Made by a program: the position numbers and the translations under genes. Under the pieces are notes generated by a model. It was not told the DNA's origin, made no database searches, and was given only the letters and a program-made list of their open reading frames with translations. From positions 4,960,001 through 5,024,000 of the forward strand of contig NZ_LT629971.1 of assembly GCF_900108565.1 (NCBI RefSeq): a stretch of DNA of 64,000 bases, written 5' to 3'. This stretch comes from Mycolicibacterium rutilum. Lineage in GTDB: Bacteria; Actinomycetota; Actinomycetes; Mycobacteriales; Mycobacteriaceae. Every line of letters starts with the position of its first letter. Positions within the stretch are counted from its first letter, which is position 1. Shown here piece after piece: positions 48,406 through 57,141 of this stretch.

Positions 48406-49008
48406 GTGACCGAGAAGAAGCGGGCGGGCCGGTGGCGCACTGGACAGGAGAGCAAACAACGCATCGTGGACGCGGCGCGAAAGACCTTCATGCGCGACGG
48501 ATACGAGGGCGCCACGGTGCGCCGGATCGCCGCCTACGCGGGTGTCGATGTCGCGATGGTGTACTACTTCTTCGGCAACAAGGAGGGGCTCTTCGGCGCC
48601 TCCGTGCTCACCGGGCCGCAACACCCGCTGTTTCAGGCCGACGCGCTCCTCGACGAGGGCACCGACGACATCGGCCGCCGACTGGTGCGCCGCTTCCTCG
48701 AGCGCTGGGACGAAGGCGGCGCGTTCGAACCTCTGCTGACGTTGTGGCGGTCGGCGGCGATACAACCCATGGCGCGCAAGGTGTTACACGACGCGCTCGC
48801 CGGCCCGATGGCGAAGCGCGTCGCCGCCGAGTTCGGTGTCGACGACGCCGAGCTGCGGGTCGAACTCGTGGCCAGCCATCTGATGGGGTTGGCCTTCGCG
48901 CGCTATCAACTCAAGATCGAACCGATGGCGTCCACGTCCATCGACGACCTGGTGGCGTTCGTCGGCCCGACCGTCGAGCGCTATCTGACCGGCCCGGCGC
49001 CGGGCTAG
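48406..49008 (+). CDS. TetR-family regulator (divergent to membrane methyltransferase)
   Basis: This 200-residue regulator has the TetR DNA-binding domain at residues ~12-60 (SKQRIVDAARKTFMRDGYEG, then ATVRRIAAYAGVDVAMVYYF and FGNKEGLF). The C-terminal helical domain contains LVASHLMGLAFARYQLKIEP, the AcrR/TetR_C-type pattern common in actinobacteria. The GTG at 48406 follows TATTCT by six bases with no ribosome-binding site, so the mRNA is probably leaderless. The end overlaps that of cdsA by four bases. Confidence 0.92.
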   Translation: MTEKKRAGRWRTGQESKQRIVDAARKTFMRDGYEGATVRRIAAYAGVDVAMVYYFFGNKEGLFGASVLTGPQHPLFQADALLDEGTDDIGRRLVRRFLERWDEGGAFEPLLTLWRSAAIQPMARKVLHDALAGPMAKRVAAEFGVDDAELRVELVASHLMGLAFARYQLKIEPMASTSIDDLVAFVGPTVERYLTGPAPG

Positions 49009-49883
49009 GCCAACAGCGTCAACACGATCCAGCCCGCCACCGCCGACGGCAGCATCGCGTCGATGCGGTCCATGATCCCGCCGTGACCCGGCAGCAGCGC
49101 GCCCATGTCCTTGATCCCGAGCTCACGCTTGACCTGCGACTCGACCAGGTCACCCAGCACGCCGGTGATCACCAGCATCAGCCCGAGCGGCACCCCGACC
49201 CACGCCGGCTTGTCCATGAAGAACGTCACCGACACCACAGCGGCGGCGATGCCGAACACCATCGAGCCGCCCAGGCCCTCCCAGGACTTCTTCGGGCTGA
49301 TCGCCGGCGCCATCAGGTGTCGGCCGAACAGCACACCGGCGACGTATCCGCCGATGTCGGCGAAGACGACCGTCGCGATCACCGTGAAGACGCGGCCGCC
49401 GCCGTGGTCCTGGAAAATCAGGAGCGCGGTGAACCCGGCGAACAGCGGCACCCAGGTCGCCAGCAGGACCGATGCGGAGATGTCGCGCAGGTAGTTCACC
49501 GGCTGCTGACGCAGGCCGCGGCCGACGAGCCGCCACACCATGCACACGACGATCGTGCCGCCGTACGCGCCGAGCAGACCGGCCGGTCCGAAGGGCCAGG
49601 TCAGCCAGATCATCGCCTGGCCGCCGAGCAGCAGCGGGATCGCGGGCAGGTCGTAGCCGGCCTCCCGCAGCCGGCGGATCACCTCGTGGGTGGCGATCGG
49701 GATGAAGAACGCCAGCACCGGCAGCCAGCCGATCGGCGCGAAGAGCAGCGTGCCGATCGCCACGCCGCCGAGCAGGACGCCGACGCCGATCGCCGCGGGT
49801 AGGTCGCGACCCGCCCGCGATTTCTTCTTGGGCGGTTCGTCGACCGGCGTCTCTGCCACAGGACTCGAGTGCTGTTCGGTCAC
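49005..49883 (-). CDS. cdsA: Phosphatidate cytidylyltransferase
   Basis: CdsA makes CDP-diacylglycerol, precursor of phosphatidylinositol and cardiolipin. The 292-residue protein has a hydrophilic N-terminus and about eight membrane helices. The signature is APAISPKKSWEGLGGSMVFG together with RELGIKDMGALLPGHGGIMD (S-x-K-x-SWEG and KD-x-LPGHGG-x-D-R-D parts). The GTG start overlaps the frr stop by one base, so pyrH-frr-cdsA form an operon. Confidence 0.95.
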   Translation of the reverse strand: MTEQHSSPVAETPVDEPPKKKSRAGRDLPAAIGVGVLLGGVAIGTLLFAPIGWLPVLAFFIPIATHEVIRRLREAGYDLPAIPLLLGGQAMIWLTWPFGPAGLLGAYGGTIVVCMVWRLVGRGLRQQPVNYLRDISASVLLATWVPLFAGFTALLIFQDHGGGRVFTVIATVVFADIGGYVAGVLFGRHLMAPAISPKKSWEGLGGSMVFGIAAAVVSVTFFMDKPAWVGVPLGLMLVITGVLGDLVESQVKRELGIKDMGALLPGHGGIMDRIDAMLPSAVAGWIVLTLLA

Positions 49884-50440
49884 TAGACCTCCAGCAGCTC
49901 GCCTTCTTTGTGCTTGACCAGCTCGTCGATCTGGCCGGTGTAGTTGGCGGTGGCCTTGTCGAGGTCCTTCTCCGCGCGGGCGACCTCGTCTTCACCCGCC
50001 TCGCCGTCCTTCTTGATGCGGTGCAGTTCCTCCATCGCTTTACGACGGATGTTGCGCACCGACACCTTCGCGTCCTCGCCCTTGGCCTTGGCCTGCTTGA
50101 CCAGGTCACGGCGGCGTTCCTCGGTCAGCTGCGGGATGGCCACGCGGATGACGTTGCCGTCGTTGGTCGGGTTCACGCCCAGGTCGGAGTTGCGGATCGC
50201 GTCCTCGATGTTGCGCAGCTGGTTGGCCTCGTACGGCTTGATGACGACCAGGCGCGCCTCGGGCACGTTGATGCTGGACAGCTGCGTGATCGGGGTGGCC
50301 GAGCCGTAGTAGTCGACGTGAACACGCGCGAACATGCCCGGATTCGCCCGCCCGGTGCGGATCGCGCCCAGGTCGTCGCGGGCCACCGACACCGCCTTCT
50401 CCATCTTCTCCTCGGCGTCGAAGAGGGTCTCGTCGATCAC
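49883..50440 (-). CDS. frr: Ribosome recycling factor
   Basis: This 185-residue protein splits post-termination ribosomes with EF-G. It has the typical length and motifs: DETLFDAEEKMEKAVSVARD, AIRTGRANPGMFARVHVDYY, ATPITQLSSINVPEARLVVI, and the coiled-coil arm RRDLVKQAKAKGEDAKVSVR, which leads into NIRRKAMEELH. The start is GTG. Gene order pyrH-frr-cdsA is conserved in actinobacteria. Confidence 0.97.
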   Translation of the reverse strand: MIDETLFDAEEKMEKAVSVARDDLGAIRTGRANPGMFARVHVDYYGSATPITQLSSINVPEARLVVIKPYEANQLRNIEDAIRNSDLGVNPTNDGNVIRVAIPQLTEERRRDLVKQAKAKGEDAKVSVRNIRRKAMEELHRIKKDGEAGEDEVARAEKDLDKATANYTGQIDELVKHKEGELLEV

Positions 50441-50479
50441 GCTCGTTCTCCCGTCGCTTACGTTCGCCCGATTTCCGGG

Positions 50480-51253
50480 TCAGGTGGTGACCAGTGTTCC
50501 GATCTTCTCACCCGCGACCGCTCGCGCGATATTGCCGTCGGTGAGCAGGTTGAACACCAGGATCGGCATGCCGTTGTCCATGCACAGGCTGAACGCGGTG
50601 GCGTCGGCCACCTTCAGGCCGCGGTCGATGACCTCGCGGTGGCTGATCGCGGTCAGCAGTTCGGCGTCGGGGTGCTCGCGCGGGTCGGCGGTGAACACGC
50701 CGTCGACGGCCTTGGCCATCAGCACCACCTCCGCGCCGATCTCCAGCGCGCGCTGTGCGGCGGTCGTGTCGGTGGAGAAGTACGGCAGCCCCATGCCGGC
50801 CCCGAAGATCACCACGCGGCCCTTCTCCAGGTGGCGGACCGCGCGCAGCGGGATGTACGGCTCGGCGACCTGGCCCATCGCGATCGCGGTCTGCACCCGT
50901 GTCGCGATGCCCTCCTTCTCCAGAAAGTCCTGCAGCGCCAGGCTGTTCATCACGGTGCCGAGCATGCCCATGTAGTCGCTGCGGGTCCGTTCCATCCCGC
51001 GCTGCTGCAGTTGAGCCCCGCGGAAGAAATTGCCGCCGCCGATCACGACGGCGACCTGCACCCCGCTGCGCACCACCTCGGCGATCTGGCGCGCCACCTG
51101 GTGCACGACGTCGGGGTCGAGCCCGACCGCGCCGCCGCCGAACATCTCCCCGCCGAGTTTGAGCAGCACCCGGCGGTAGGGCCGGTTCGAATCGCGGGAG
51201 ACCTTGCCGTTCGGATCGGAAGTTGCCTGGCCGGTGACACTGGAATCCGCCAT
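50480..51253 (-). CDS. pyrH: UMP kinase
   Basis: This 257-residue protein phosphorylates UMP to UDP; bacterial UMP kinases are hexamers regulated by GTP and UTP. Motifs include RVLLKLGGEMFGGG, VVIGGGNFFRGAQLQQRGME, RSDYMGMLGTVMNSLALQDF and LMAKAVDGVFTADPREHPDA. An N-terminal 25-residue polar extension (MADSSVTGQATSDPNGK) is usual in mycobacteria. The ATG at 51253 was chosen over 51319 because the mycobacterial protein begins there. Confidence 0.95.
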   Translation of the reverse strand: MADSSVTGQATSDPNGKVSRDSNRPYRRVLLKLGGEMFGGGAVGLDPDVVHQVARQIAEVVRSGVQVAVVIGGGNFFRGAQLQQRGMERTRSDYMGMLGTVMNSLALQDFLEKEGIATRVQTAIAMGQVAEPYIPLRAVRHLEKGRVVIFGAGMGLPYFSTDTTAAQRALEIGAEVVLMAKAVDGVFTADPREHPDAELLTAISHREVIDRGLKVADATAFSLCMDNGMPILVFNLLTDGNIARAVAGEKIGTLVTT

Positions 51254-51344
51254 CCGACTCCTTCGGGTCTCGCTGAGATTTTCCTCATCCTGCCTCATGG
51301 CGCAGCGGTTCGCGGCCAAGGGGGTGAGAGAACCGGCGAGTCGG

Positions 51345-52019
51345 CTACCCCAGGTGGGCGGACAGCAGCCAGGCAGGCACGGACTTGCGTCCGTTGGGCT
51401 CGTCGCGGACGTCCTCGAACGGCATCGGCGCGTCGAAGTTGGGGGGCAGGTTGGCGTGGATGCGGGCGGGCCGGATCTCGTCGATCACCCAGTACTTGGA
51501 CACCACGTCGCGCAGCTCGTCCTCGGTGACGGGGTTGGCGGGCCCTTCGGGCAGCTTGTTGCGGTCGAACACCAACACGAAGTACGACGCGCCGGGCGCG
51601 GCCGCGCGCACGATCGATTGCTGGTAGCCCTCGCGCAGTTCCACCGGCATCGAGTGGAACAGCGTGCTGTCGACGATCGTGCCGAACCGGCCGTCGTAGC
51701 CGGTGAACGAGCTGATGTCGGCCACCTCGAAGCTCGTGGTGGTCAGACCGCGCCGCTGCGCCTCGGCACGGGCCATCTCGATCGGCGTCGGCGACATGTC
51801 CAGCCCGACGGTGGTGAAGCCGCGCTCGGCCAAATACATCGACGTTGCCGCCTCGCCGCAGCCGGCGTCGAGCACGTCACCGTGGAACTTGCCGGCGTCG
51901 ATCAGCGCGCGGATCTCCGGTTGCGGCTCGCCGATGCTCCACGGCGGGCGGTTTCCCAGGCCCATCTCCTCGGCCTCGCCACGGTAGGCACTTTCGAACA
52001 TCTCGTCATGATCAGTCAT
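51345..52019 (-). CDS. Class I SAM-dependent methyltransferase
   Basis: This 224-residue methyltransferase has motif I VLDAGCGEAATSMYLAERGF near residue 50 and TVGLDMSPTPIEMARAEAQR as motif II; a later segment reads FGTIVDSTLFHSMPVELREG. The promoter reads TTGACA, 17 bases, TATCAA, six bases, then ATG 52019: a strong promoter with a leaderless start, which decides for 52019 over GTG 52022. A perfect palindrome overlapping the -10 suggests repression by the divergent MarR protein. The substrate is unknown. Confidence 0.88.
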   Translation of the reverse strand: MTDHDEMFESAYRGEAEEMGLGNRPPWSIGEPQPEIRALIDAGKFHGDVLDAGCGEAATSMYLAERGFTTVGLDMSPTPIEMARAEAQRRGLTTTSFEVADISSFTGYDGRFGTIVDSTLFHSMPVELREGYQQSIVRAAAPGASYFVLVFDRNKLPEGPANPVTEDELRDVVSKYWVIDEIRPARIHANLPPNFDAPMPFEDVRDEPNGRKSVPAWLLSAHLG

Positions 52020-52024
52020 CACTC

Positions 52025-52055
52025 GTTGATATCAACGTGGTTGATATATGTCAAC
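52025..52055. promoter_or_regulatory. MarR operators over a strong leaderless promoter
   Basis: GTTGATATCAAC (52025-52036) is a perfect 12-base palindrome covering the minus-strand -10 TATCAA. GTTGATATATGTCAAC (52040-52055) is a second, spaced dyad covering the minus-strand -35 TTGACA (52054-52049). Both half-sites read GTTGA. Their centres are 17 bases apart in the gap between the methyltransferase and MarR genes. Confidence 0.75.
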
Positions 52056-52064
52056 ATACTTGAC

Positions 52065-52490
52065 ATGAACGAATCGCTCGAGGACAAGCCGTTGGGCTTC
52101 CTGCTGTCGCGGGTCGCGAACGCCCTGCGCGCGGAGGTCACCGCGACGGTCCTCGAACCGCTGGGCGTGACGTTCCCGCAATACCTCTGCATGCGGATCC
52201 TCTCGCAGCACGAGGGCCGGTCCAACGCCGAACTCGCCCGCGACTTCAACGTCTCTCCGCAGGCGATGAACGTGGTGCTGCGTGGCCTCGAGGAGCGCGG
52301 ACTGGTGGCCCGGCCCGCCACCGTCGCCTCCGGCCGGTCGCTGCCCGCGCGCATCACCCGCGACGGCACGGAACTGTTGAAGCGCACCGATTCCGGTGTC
52401 CGCGCGGCCGAGCGCAGCCTGATGGCCAACCTCACGGCGCGGCAGCAGCAGGAGTTCAAGAAGATCCTGGCGGCCCTCGGCACCGACTGA
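52065..52490 (+). CDS. MarR-family transcriptional regulator
   Basis: This 141-residue MarR regulator has the winged helix: GVTFPQYLCMRILSQHEGRS, then NAELARDFNVSPQAMNVVLR (recognition helix, residues ~58-75) and the wing GLVARPATVASGRSLPARIT. C-terminal helices for dimerisation follow. It is divergent from the methyltransferase gene and sits next to two GTTGA palindromes that it probably binds. The inducer is unknown. Glycerate kinase follows 20 bases after the stop. Confidence 0.92.
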   Translation: MNESLEDKPLGFLLSRVANALRAEVTATVLEPLGVTFPQYLCMRILSQHEGRSNAELARDFNVSPQAMNVVLRGLEERGLVARPATVASGRSLPARITRDGTELLKRTDSGVRAAERSLMANLTARQQQEFKKILAALGTD

Positions 52491-52510
52491 AGTCTGCGAG
52501 ACTACGCACC

Positions 52511-53635
52511 ATGAAGATCGTGCTGGCCCCGGACTCGTTCAAGGAGTCGATGACCGCGTCGGAGGCGGTCGCCGCGATGCGCGCCGGGGTCGAGGCGGTG
52601 CTGCCGGACGCCGAGGTCGTCGGTGTGCCGATGGCCGACGGCGGCGAAGGCACCGTCGAGGCCGTGGTCGACGCGCTGCACGGGCAATACGTCGAGGCGC
52701 AGGTCGCCGACGCGCTGGGCCGCAGGGTGACCGCCCGCTACGGTCATGTGCCGCTGCGGGCCTTGGCCGTCATCGAGATGGCCGCCGCCGCCGGACTCGA
52801 ACGCATCGCCCCGGGTGGGCGGGATGCGCTGCGCGCCAGCACCTTCGGTGTCGGACAGCTGATCTCGTCGGCGCTCGACCGCGGGGCCGAGGACTTCCTG
52901 ATCGGGCTGGGCGGCTCAGCCACCAACGACGGCGGGACCGGGATGCTCACCGCGCTGGGCGTACGGTTCCTCGACGCCGACGGCAACCCGCTCGAACCCG
53001 GCGGCGCCGCGCTGGAACGCCTCGACCGCATCGACACCACCGGCCTGGATCCGCGCCTGCGCGAGGTGCGGATCCGCGTCGCCTCCGACGTCACCGCTCC
53101 CCTGCTCGGCCCCACCGGCGCCAGCGCGGTGTTCGGGCCGCAGAAAGGCGCCAGCCCCGCCGACGTCGACCGGCTCGACGCGGCGCTGGCGCGGCTGGCA
53201 CAGGTCACGGCGGCCACGTTGGGCGGCGCGCAGCCGCAGCGTCCCGGTGCCGGCGCGGCCGGCGGCATGGGCTTCGCGCTGGTCGAGTTCCTGGGCGCCA
53301 CAAGCGAACCCGGGGTCAATGAGGTCGCGGCCACAGTGAACCTGGAGCGGGCGCTGCACGGCGCCGACTGGGTGTTCACCGGCGAGGGCAGCGTCGACGC
53401 CCAGACCGTGATGGGCAAGACACCGTTCGGCGTCGCGCAAGCCGCACACCGCGCGGGCGCCCGGGTGGTGATCTTCGCCGGGCGGGTCGCCCCGGACGCC
53501 TCGGTGCTACTCGACCACGGCGTGCACCGCCTGGTGGCGATCACCCCCGACGGCACCCCGCTCGAGCAGGCGCTGCGTGAAGGCGCCGCATCGCTGAGCA
53601 GGGCGACCGCCGAGGTGTGCCGCGAGATCGCCTGA
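52511..53635 (+). CDS. Glycerate kinase
   Basis: This 374-residue type 1 glycerate kinase (GarK/GlxK family) phosphorylates D-glycerate. Family segments are VLAPDSFKESMTASEAVAAM at the start, PMADGGEGTVEAVVDAL, EDFLIGLGGSATNDGGTGML near residue 130, FGPQKGASPADVDRL, GAAGGMGFALVEFLGA and ADWVFTGEGSVDAQTVMGKT. It is co-directional with the MarR gene and may be co-transcribed. It feeds glycerate into glycolysis at 2-phosphoglycerate. Confidence 0.94.
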   Translation: MKIVLAPDSFKESMTASEAVAAMRAGVEAVLPDAEVVGVPMADGGEGTVEAVVDALHGQYVEAQVADALGRRVTARYGHVPLRALAVIEMAAAAGLERIAPGGRDALRASTFGVGQLISSALDRGAEDFLIGLGGSATNDGGTGMLTALGVRFLDADGNPLEPGGAALERLDRIDTTGLDPRLREVRIRVASDVTAPLLGPTGASAVFGPQKGASPADVDRLDAALARLAQVTAATLGGAQPQRPGAGAAGGMGFALVEFLGATSEPGVNEVAATVNLERALHGADWVFTGEGSVDAQTVMGKTPFGVAQAAHRAGARVVIFAGRVAPDASVLLDHGVHRLVAITPDGTPLEQALREGAASLSRATAEVCREIA

Positions 53636-53638
53636 GCG

Positions 53639-55612
53639 TCAGTGGTGGTGGCACGCCTTCGGCGGTGACGGCGGAAAGTCGAGCGCGGGGTTGCCGTCGA
53701 AGAAGCCGACCGGCTTGAGGTGAAAACCCGTGTACGCGCATGGCATCACCGGCCAGTCCTCCGGGCGCACCACGTGGTGGGCCCCGACCGTGTACCACAG
53801 CACGACGTCGGTGTTCTCCAGCGGCGCGTCGTCCTCGAGATACACGGGCAGGCCCTGCATCTCGGCGGACTGGTACATGTAGTCACCCGCGGCGTACTTC
53901 TCGGCGGGGTCGTACTTGGTCACCCACAGGTTGTGCTGGACGAACCGCGCGCGGTCGTAGATGTAGGAGCCCTCCTGCACCATCACCGGCACGACGTCGC
54001 GCGGGGTGAGCTTGTAGGCCACCGGATTGCCGACCTCGTTGCGCTTGTTCGGGTTGGTGATCTTCCAGTACCGCCCCGTCGACCAGTCCCAGTCACGCGC
54101 ACCCGCCGCCTCGGATGCCACCAGCGTGTCGCGGGTGATCCAGGCGTTGTGGTGCGGGTTCAGGGCCGGATCGGGTTCGGGAACGGAATCCACCTCGTAC
54201 ACGCTGTTGCCGGCACCGTCGATGCTCATGTCGAGGCGGAAGTTGAAGAAGTGCTGGTGGTTCGGCCCGTAGATGTTCGGCGCCACCAGCTTTCCCCACC
54301 GGGGCTCCTCACCGTCGAGCACCGCACCGGTGGTCAACACACCGGACAGCTTGACCTCGACCTCCATCGAGGCGTCGTTGTAGAAGTACCAGAAAAAGCC
54401 GTACTCGTAGTTGCCGACGGTGCAGATCATCGAGATCACCAGCCGCCGCGAGCGGCGCACCTCGACCTCCCCGGTGCGGAAGTCGGTGTGCTTCCACGAG
54501 ATCCCGAAGTCCTCCTCGTGCATGCAGATCGCGTTGGGAATGGTCACCGGGTTACCCGACGAGTCGTTGAGCGTCGCGTCGAAGTAGTGGATCTCACCGA
54601 GACAGTCGCAGCCCAGCGTCAGCGGGTTGGCGCTGAATCCCATGCCCACTTCACCCATGTCGAACACGTTCTTGTTCCAGTGGGTCGGTGAGGAGTCGCC
54701 GTAGGGCACCACCATCTCCGACAGCGACGCCCGGTAGATCAGCGGCCGGGTCTCACCGCGGTCGGTGTAGGTGATCTCGTGCAGCGTGATGCCCTCGCGG
54801 GCATTGAATCCCAGCCGCATCGACCACTTCTGCCACTCGACCTTCCAGCCGTCGACGGTGAAGCTGGGGCCCTCGGGCTGGGTGATCTCGATCGGCTTGA
54901 CGTCGGGGCGGAACTCGGTGAACGCCGGGCGGTTGTTCTCGTCGAACATGAACCGCTCGGTGTAGTTGCCTGCCGTCGGGGGCAGCGGCACCGTGCCGTG
55001 GTCCTCGACGTCGATGACCTCCATGGCGTCCAGGTTGAACGTCACGATCAGCCCCTCGACCGGGCGCGCGTAGCCGTGCTCGCCCGGCGCGGACCGCACG
55101 AACGTCAGCGGCCGGCACACCAGCGGCGAGTCGTCGTAGTGGTCCTGCGGGCCGTAGTAGCCGGCCGGCCACGGATCGATCATCGCCAGGTCGAAGTCGG
55201 TGACGCCGCGTTTGCGCATGGCCTCCTGCCAGCGGGGGTCTTCGCGGACCTTCTCCTCGACGCCGGTCATCCACTCCACCAGGTACGACGGGAACTTGCC
55301 CGGAATCGGGGTCCACGAGGTGATCAGCCGCGCTCGGACGTCGACGGTGGCCTCGTAGAGCATCTTGGCGCCCGGGTCGTACATCGTGACGAACGCCTCG
55401 CGCGGCACGTCGTCGTCGCTGGTGAAGGTGAGCGCCGCCGGTTTCGCCGGCTCGGCCAGCTGGATCATCACGAAACGCAGGGTGGGCGTGGCGTATTCGG
55501 ATTCCCCGATGACGGTGGCCGCGGTGACGATCTCGGCGCCCGTCAGCGGGTCGAGCGGGTAGCCGGCGGCGTCGGTGGTGTCCGTGGCGGGCACGGTGCT
55601 TTCCATCGTCAT
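53639..55612 (-). CDS. Copper-containing primary-amine oxidase
   Basis: This 657-residue enzyme oxidises primary amines to aldehydes with release of ammonia and peroxide. The cofactor tyrosine that becomes topaquinone is in TVGNYEYGF (T-x-x-N-Y-E, Tyr ~ residue 400). Copper ligands are HQHFFNFRLD (two His, ~450) and a later His, and the catalytic base Asp is in PVYDD-like upstream regions. The N-terminal two N2/N3 domains are shortened, as in bacterial forms, and there is no signal peptide, so it is probably cytoplasmic. The C-terminus ends CHHH. The ATG overlaps the permease stop by four bases. Confidence 0.94.
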   Translation of the reverse strand: MTMESTVPATDTTDAAGYPLDPLTGAEIVTAATVIGESEYATPTLRFVMIQLAEPAKPAALTFTSDDDVPREAFVTMYDPGAKMLYEATVDVRARLITSWTPIPGKFPSYLVEWMTGVEEKVREDPRWQEAMRKRGVTDFDLAMIDPWPAGYYGPQDHYDDSPLVCRPLTFVRSAPGEHGYARPVEGLIVTFNLDAMEVIDVEDHGTVPLPPTAGNYTERFMFDENNRPAFTEFRPDVKPIEITQPEGPSFTVDGWKVEWQKWSMRLGFNAREGITLHEITYTDRGETRPLIYRASLSEMVVPYGDSSPTHWNKNVFDMGEVGMGFSANPLTLGCDCLGEIHYFDATLNDSSGNPVTIPNAICMHEEDFGISWKHTDFRTGEVEVRRSRRLVISMICTVGNYEYGFFWYFYNDASMEVEVKLSGVLTTGAVLDGEEPRWGKLVAPNIYGPNHQHFFNFRLDMSIDGAGNSVYEVDSVPEPDPALNPHHNAWITRDTLVASEAAGARDWDWSTGRYWKITNPNKRNEVGNPVAYKLTPRDVVPVMVQEGSYIYDRARFVQHNLWVTKYDPAEKYAAGDYMYQSAEMQGLPVYLEDDAPLENTDVVLWYTVGAHHVVRPEDWPVMPCAYTGFHLKPVGFFDGNPALDFPPSPPKACHHH

Positions 55613-57123
55613 TTGGTGTCGTCCTTCAGGTCGAGTACTGCCAGATGTGCGAGTGCGTCTTCTTGGGAGACCTTGTGCGCGGACCGCCTGCCGAAGACGT
55701 AGACGACCAGGCCCAGCGCGAACATGCCGAGGCTGATGCCGCCGACCCAGGTCATCCAGTTCGCGGTGGACACGTCGATCCAGGGGGTGACGAACGAGTA
55801 GTAGACGCCGCCGATCGTGCCGAGAGTACCGACGATGACGGTGATCCACACCCCGACCATTCCGCCCGGGATCCGCCAGAACTGTTCTGTGGCATAGCGA
55901 TCCGCATACTTCTTGCGGGCGATGATGACCGGGAACAGGAAGAAGAAGCCGGACAGCAGCCAGACGGTCGACAACCCGCCCTGCAGGTAGATCGTGACGT
56001 TGGCCATGCTGCTCTGCGAGTACAGCCCCACCAGGATCAGCGAGGAGATCACACCCTGGATCAGGATGGCCGTCACCGGGTTGCGGGTGCGCGGGTTGAG
56101 GTGGGTGAAGATGCGGGGCAGATGACGCTCCAGGCCGGAGACGAAGATCAGCCGCGAATACGCCACCTGGTAGGTCATCAGCGCGACGATGATGATGCCG
56201 GCCAGCACAACCGCACAGATCTCCATCAGCCCGGGAAACCCTGCGACGTCGAGCATTCCGATGATCCCGGTGACGGGGTCGATCTCGTCGCCGGGCAGCG
56301 CCATCATCGTGCCGAGCGTGGTCAGCAGGTAGATCGCGACCAGCGCAACCGAGCCCCACAGGATCATCCGGGGACCGCTCTTGCGCACCGACAGGAACTC
56401 GGCGCCCATGTTGTACGGGGTCTCCACGCCCAGCAGATACAGCAGCACCGTGCCGTAGAGGAAGCCGGCGGCGGCGAAGTTCGGCACCGTGGCGTCGTGC
56501 CAGCTGAACGGTGTCGCCGAACCGTGTTCACCGGCATAGAGCAGTCCGCAGATGAATATCGTCAGCGTCAGCGCGCAGTAGACGACGAAGACGATGTTCA
56601 TGATCCGTTGGTTGGCGGCGAGTTTGGCCAGCGCCAGCCCGATCACCGTCCACAGGATCACCAGTTGCAGGATGATGCTGGTCATCAGGCCGAGTTCGGC
56701 GTGGAACGCCAGCAGCAGGAACTGCAGCACGACCGCCGGTGAGGAGGCGGCGTTGAGGATCACCGGCACCCACGACAGGTATCCGCCGATGAAACCCCAG
56801 GTCTCCCCCATCGTCCGGTACGCCCAGATGTAGACGCCACCCTGACCGGGCCACAGGTTGCCCAGTTCGACCACGGCCATGCCCGCCGGGATCAGGAAGG
56901 TCAGGATGCCCAGCACCCACATCGGGATCGCGGTCCAGCCGCCGGAGGCCATCACCGACGAGCCGGTGACCCAGCAGATGATGAAGACGTAGGCGGCGGT
57001 CAGCCCGAACGTGCTCATCACCTTCGGCAGGATCTGCTCGGGGACGAGCTCGGTGGTCATGAGTTTGTCGCGGCCGGCCACCGGCGCGGAGCTGCTGGGC
57101 GGGGCCGCTTCTGCTTGTGTCAT
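55609..57123 (-). CDS. APC-family amino acid/amine permease
   Basis: This 504-residue membrane protein has twelve or more hydrophobic helices and belongs to the amino acid-polyamine-organocation superfamily. Helix 1 carries VMSTFGLTAAYVFIICWVTG, and helix 3 follows ELGNLWPGQGGVYIWAYRTM, a sequence typical of glutamate/GABA- or amine-type exchangers. Directly upstream of the amine oxidase, with overlapping codons, it is probably the uptake route for the oxidase substrate. Confidence 0.92.
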   Translation of the reverse strand: MTQAEAAPPSSSAPVAGRDKLMTTELVPEQILPKVMSTFGLTAAYVFIICWVTGSSVMASGGWTAIPMWVLGILTFLIPAGMAVVELGNLWPGQGGVYIWAYRTMGETWGFIGGYLSWVPVILNAASSPAVVLQFLLLAFHAELGLMTSIILQLVILWTVIGLALAKLAANQRIMNIVFVVYCALTLTIFICGLLYAGEHGSATPFSWHDATVPNFAAAGFLYGTVLLYLLGVETPYNMGAEFLSVRKSGPRMILWGSVALVAIYLLTTLGTMMALPGDEIDPVTGIIGMLDVAGFPGLMEICAVVLAGIIIVALMTYQVAYSRLIFVSGLERHLPRIFTHLNPRTRNPVTAILIQGVISSLILVGLYSQSSMANVTIYLQGGLSTVWLLSGFFFLFPVIIARKKYADRYATEQFWRIPGGMVGVWITVIVGTLGTIGGVYYSFVTPWIDVSTANWMTWVGGISLGMFALGLVVYVFGRRSAHKVSQEDALAHLAVLDLKDDTK

Positions 57124-57141
57124 ATGTTGTCTCCAAGCGGT

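Noticed and set aside
53639..56359. A 906-residue reading frame extending the amine oxidase upstream
   Set aside because: The extra part overlaps the APC permease gene in another frame; the amine oxidase begins at 55612, coupled to the permease stop.
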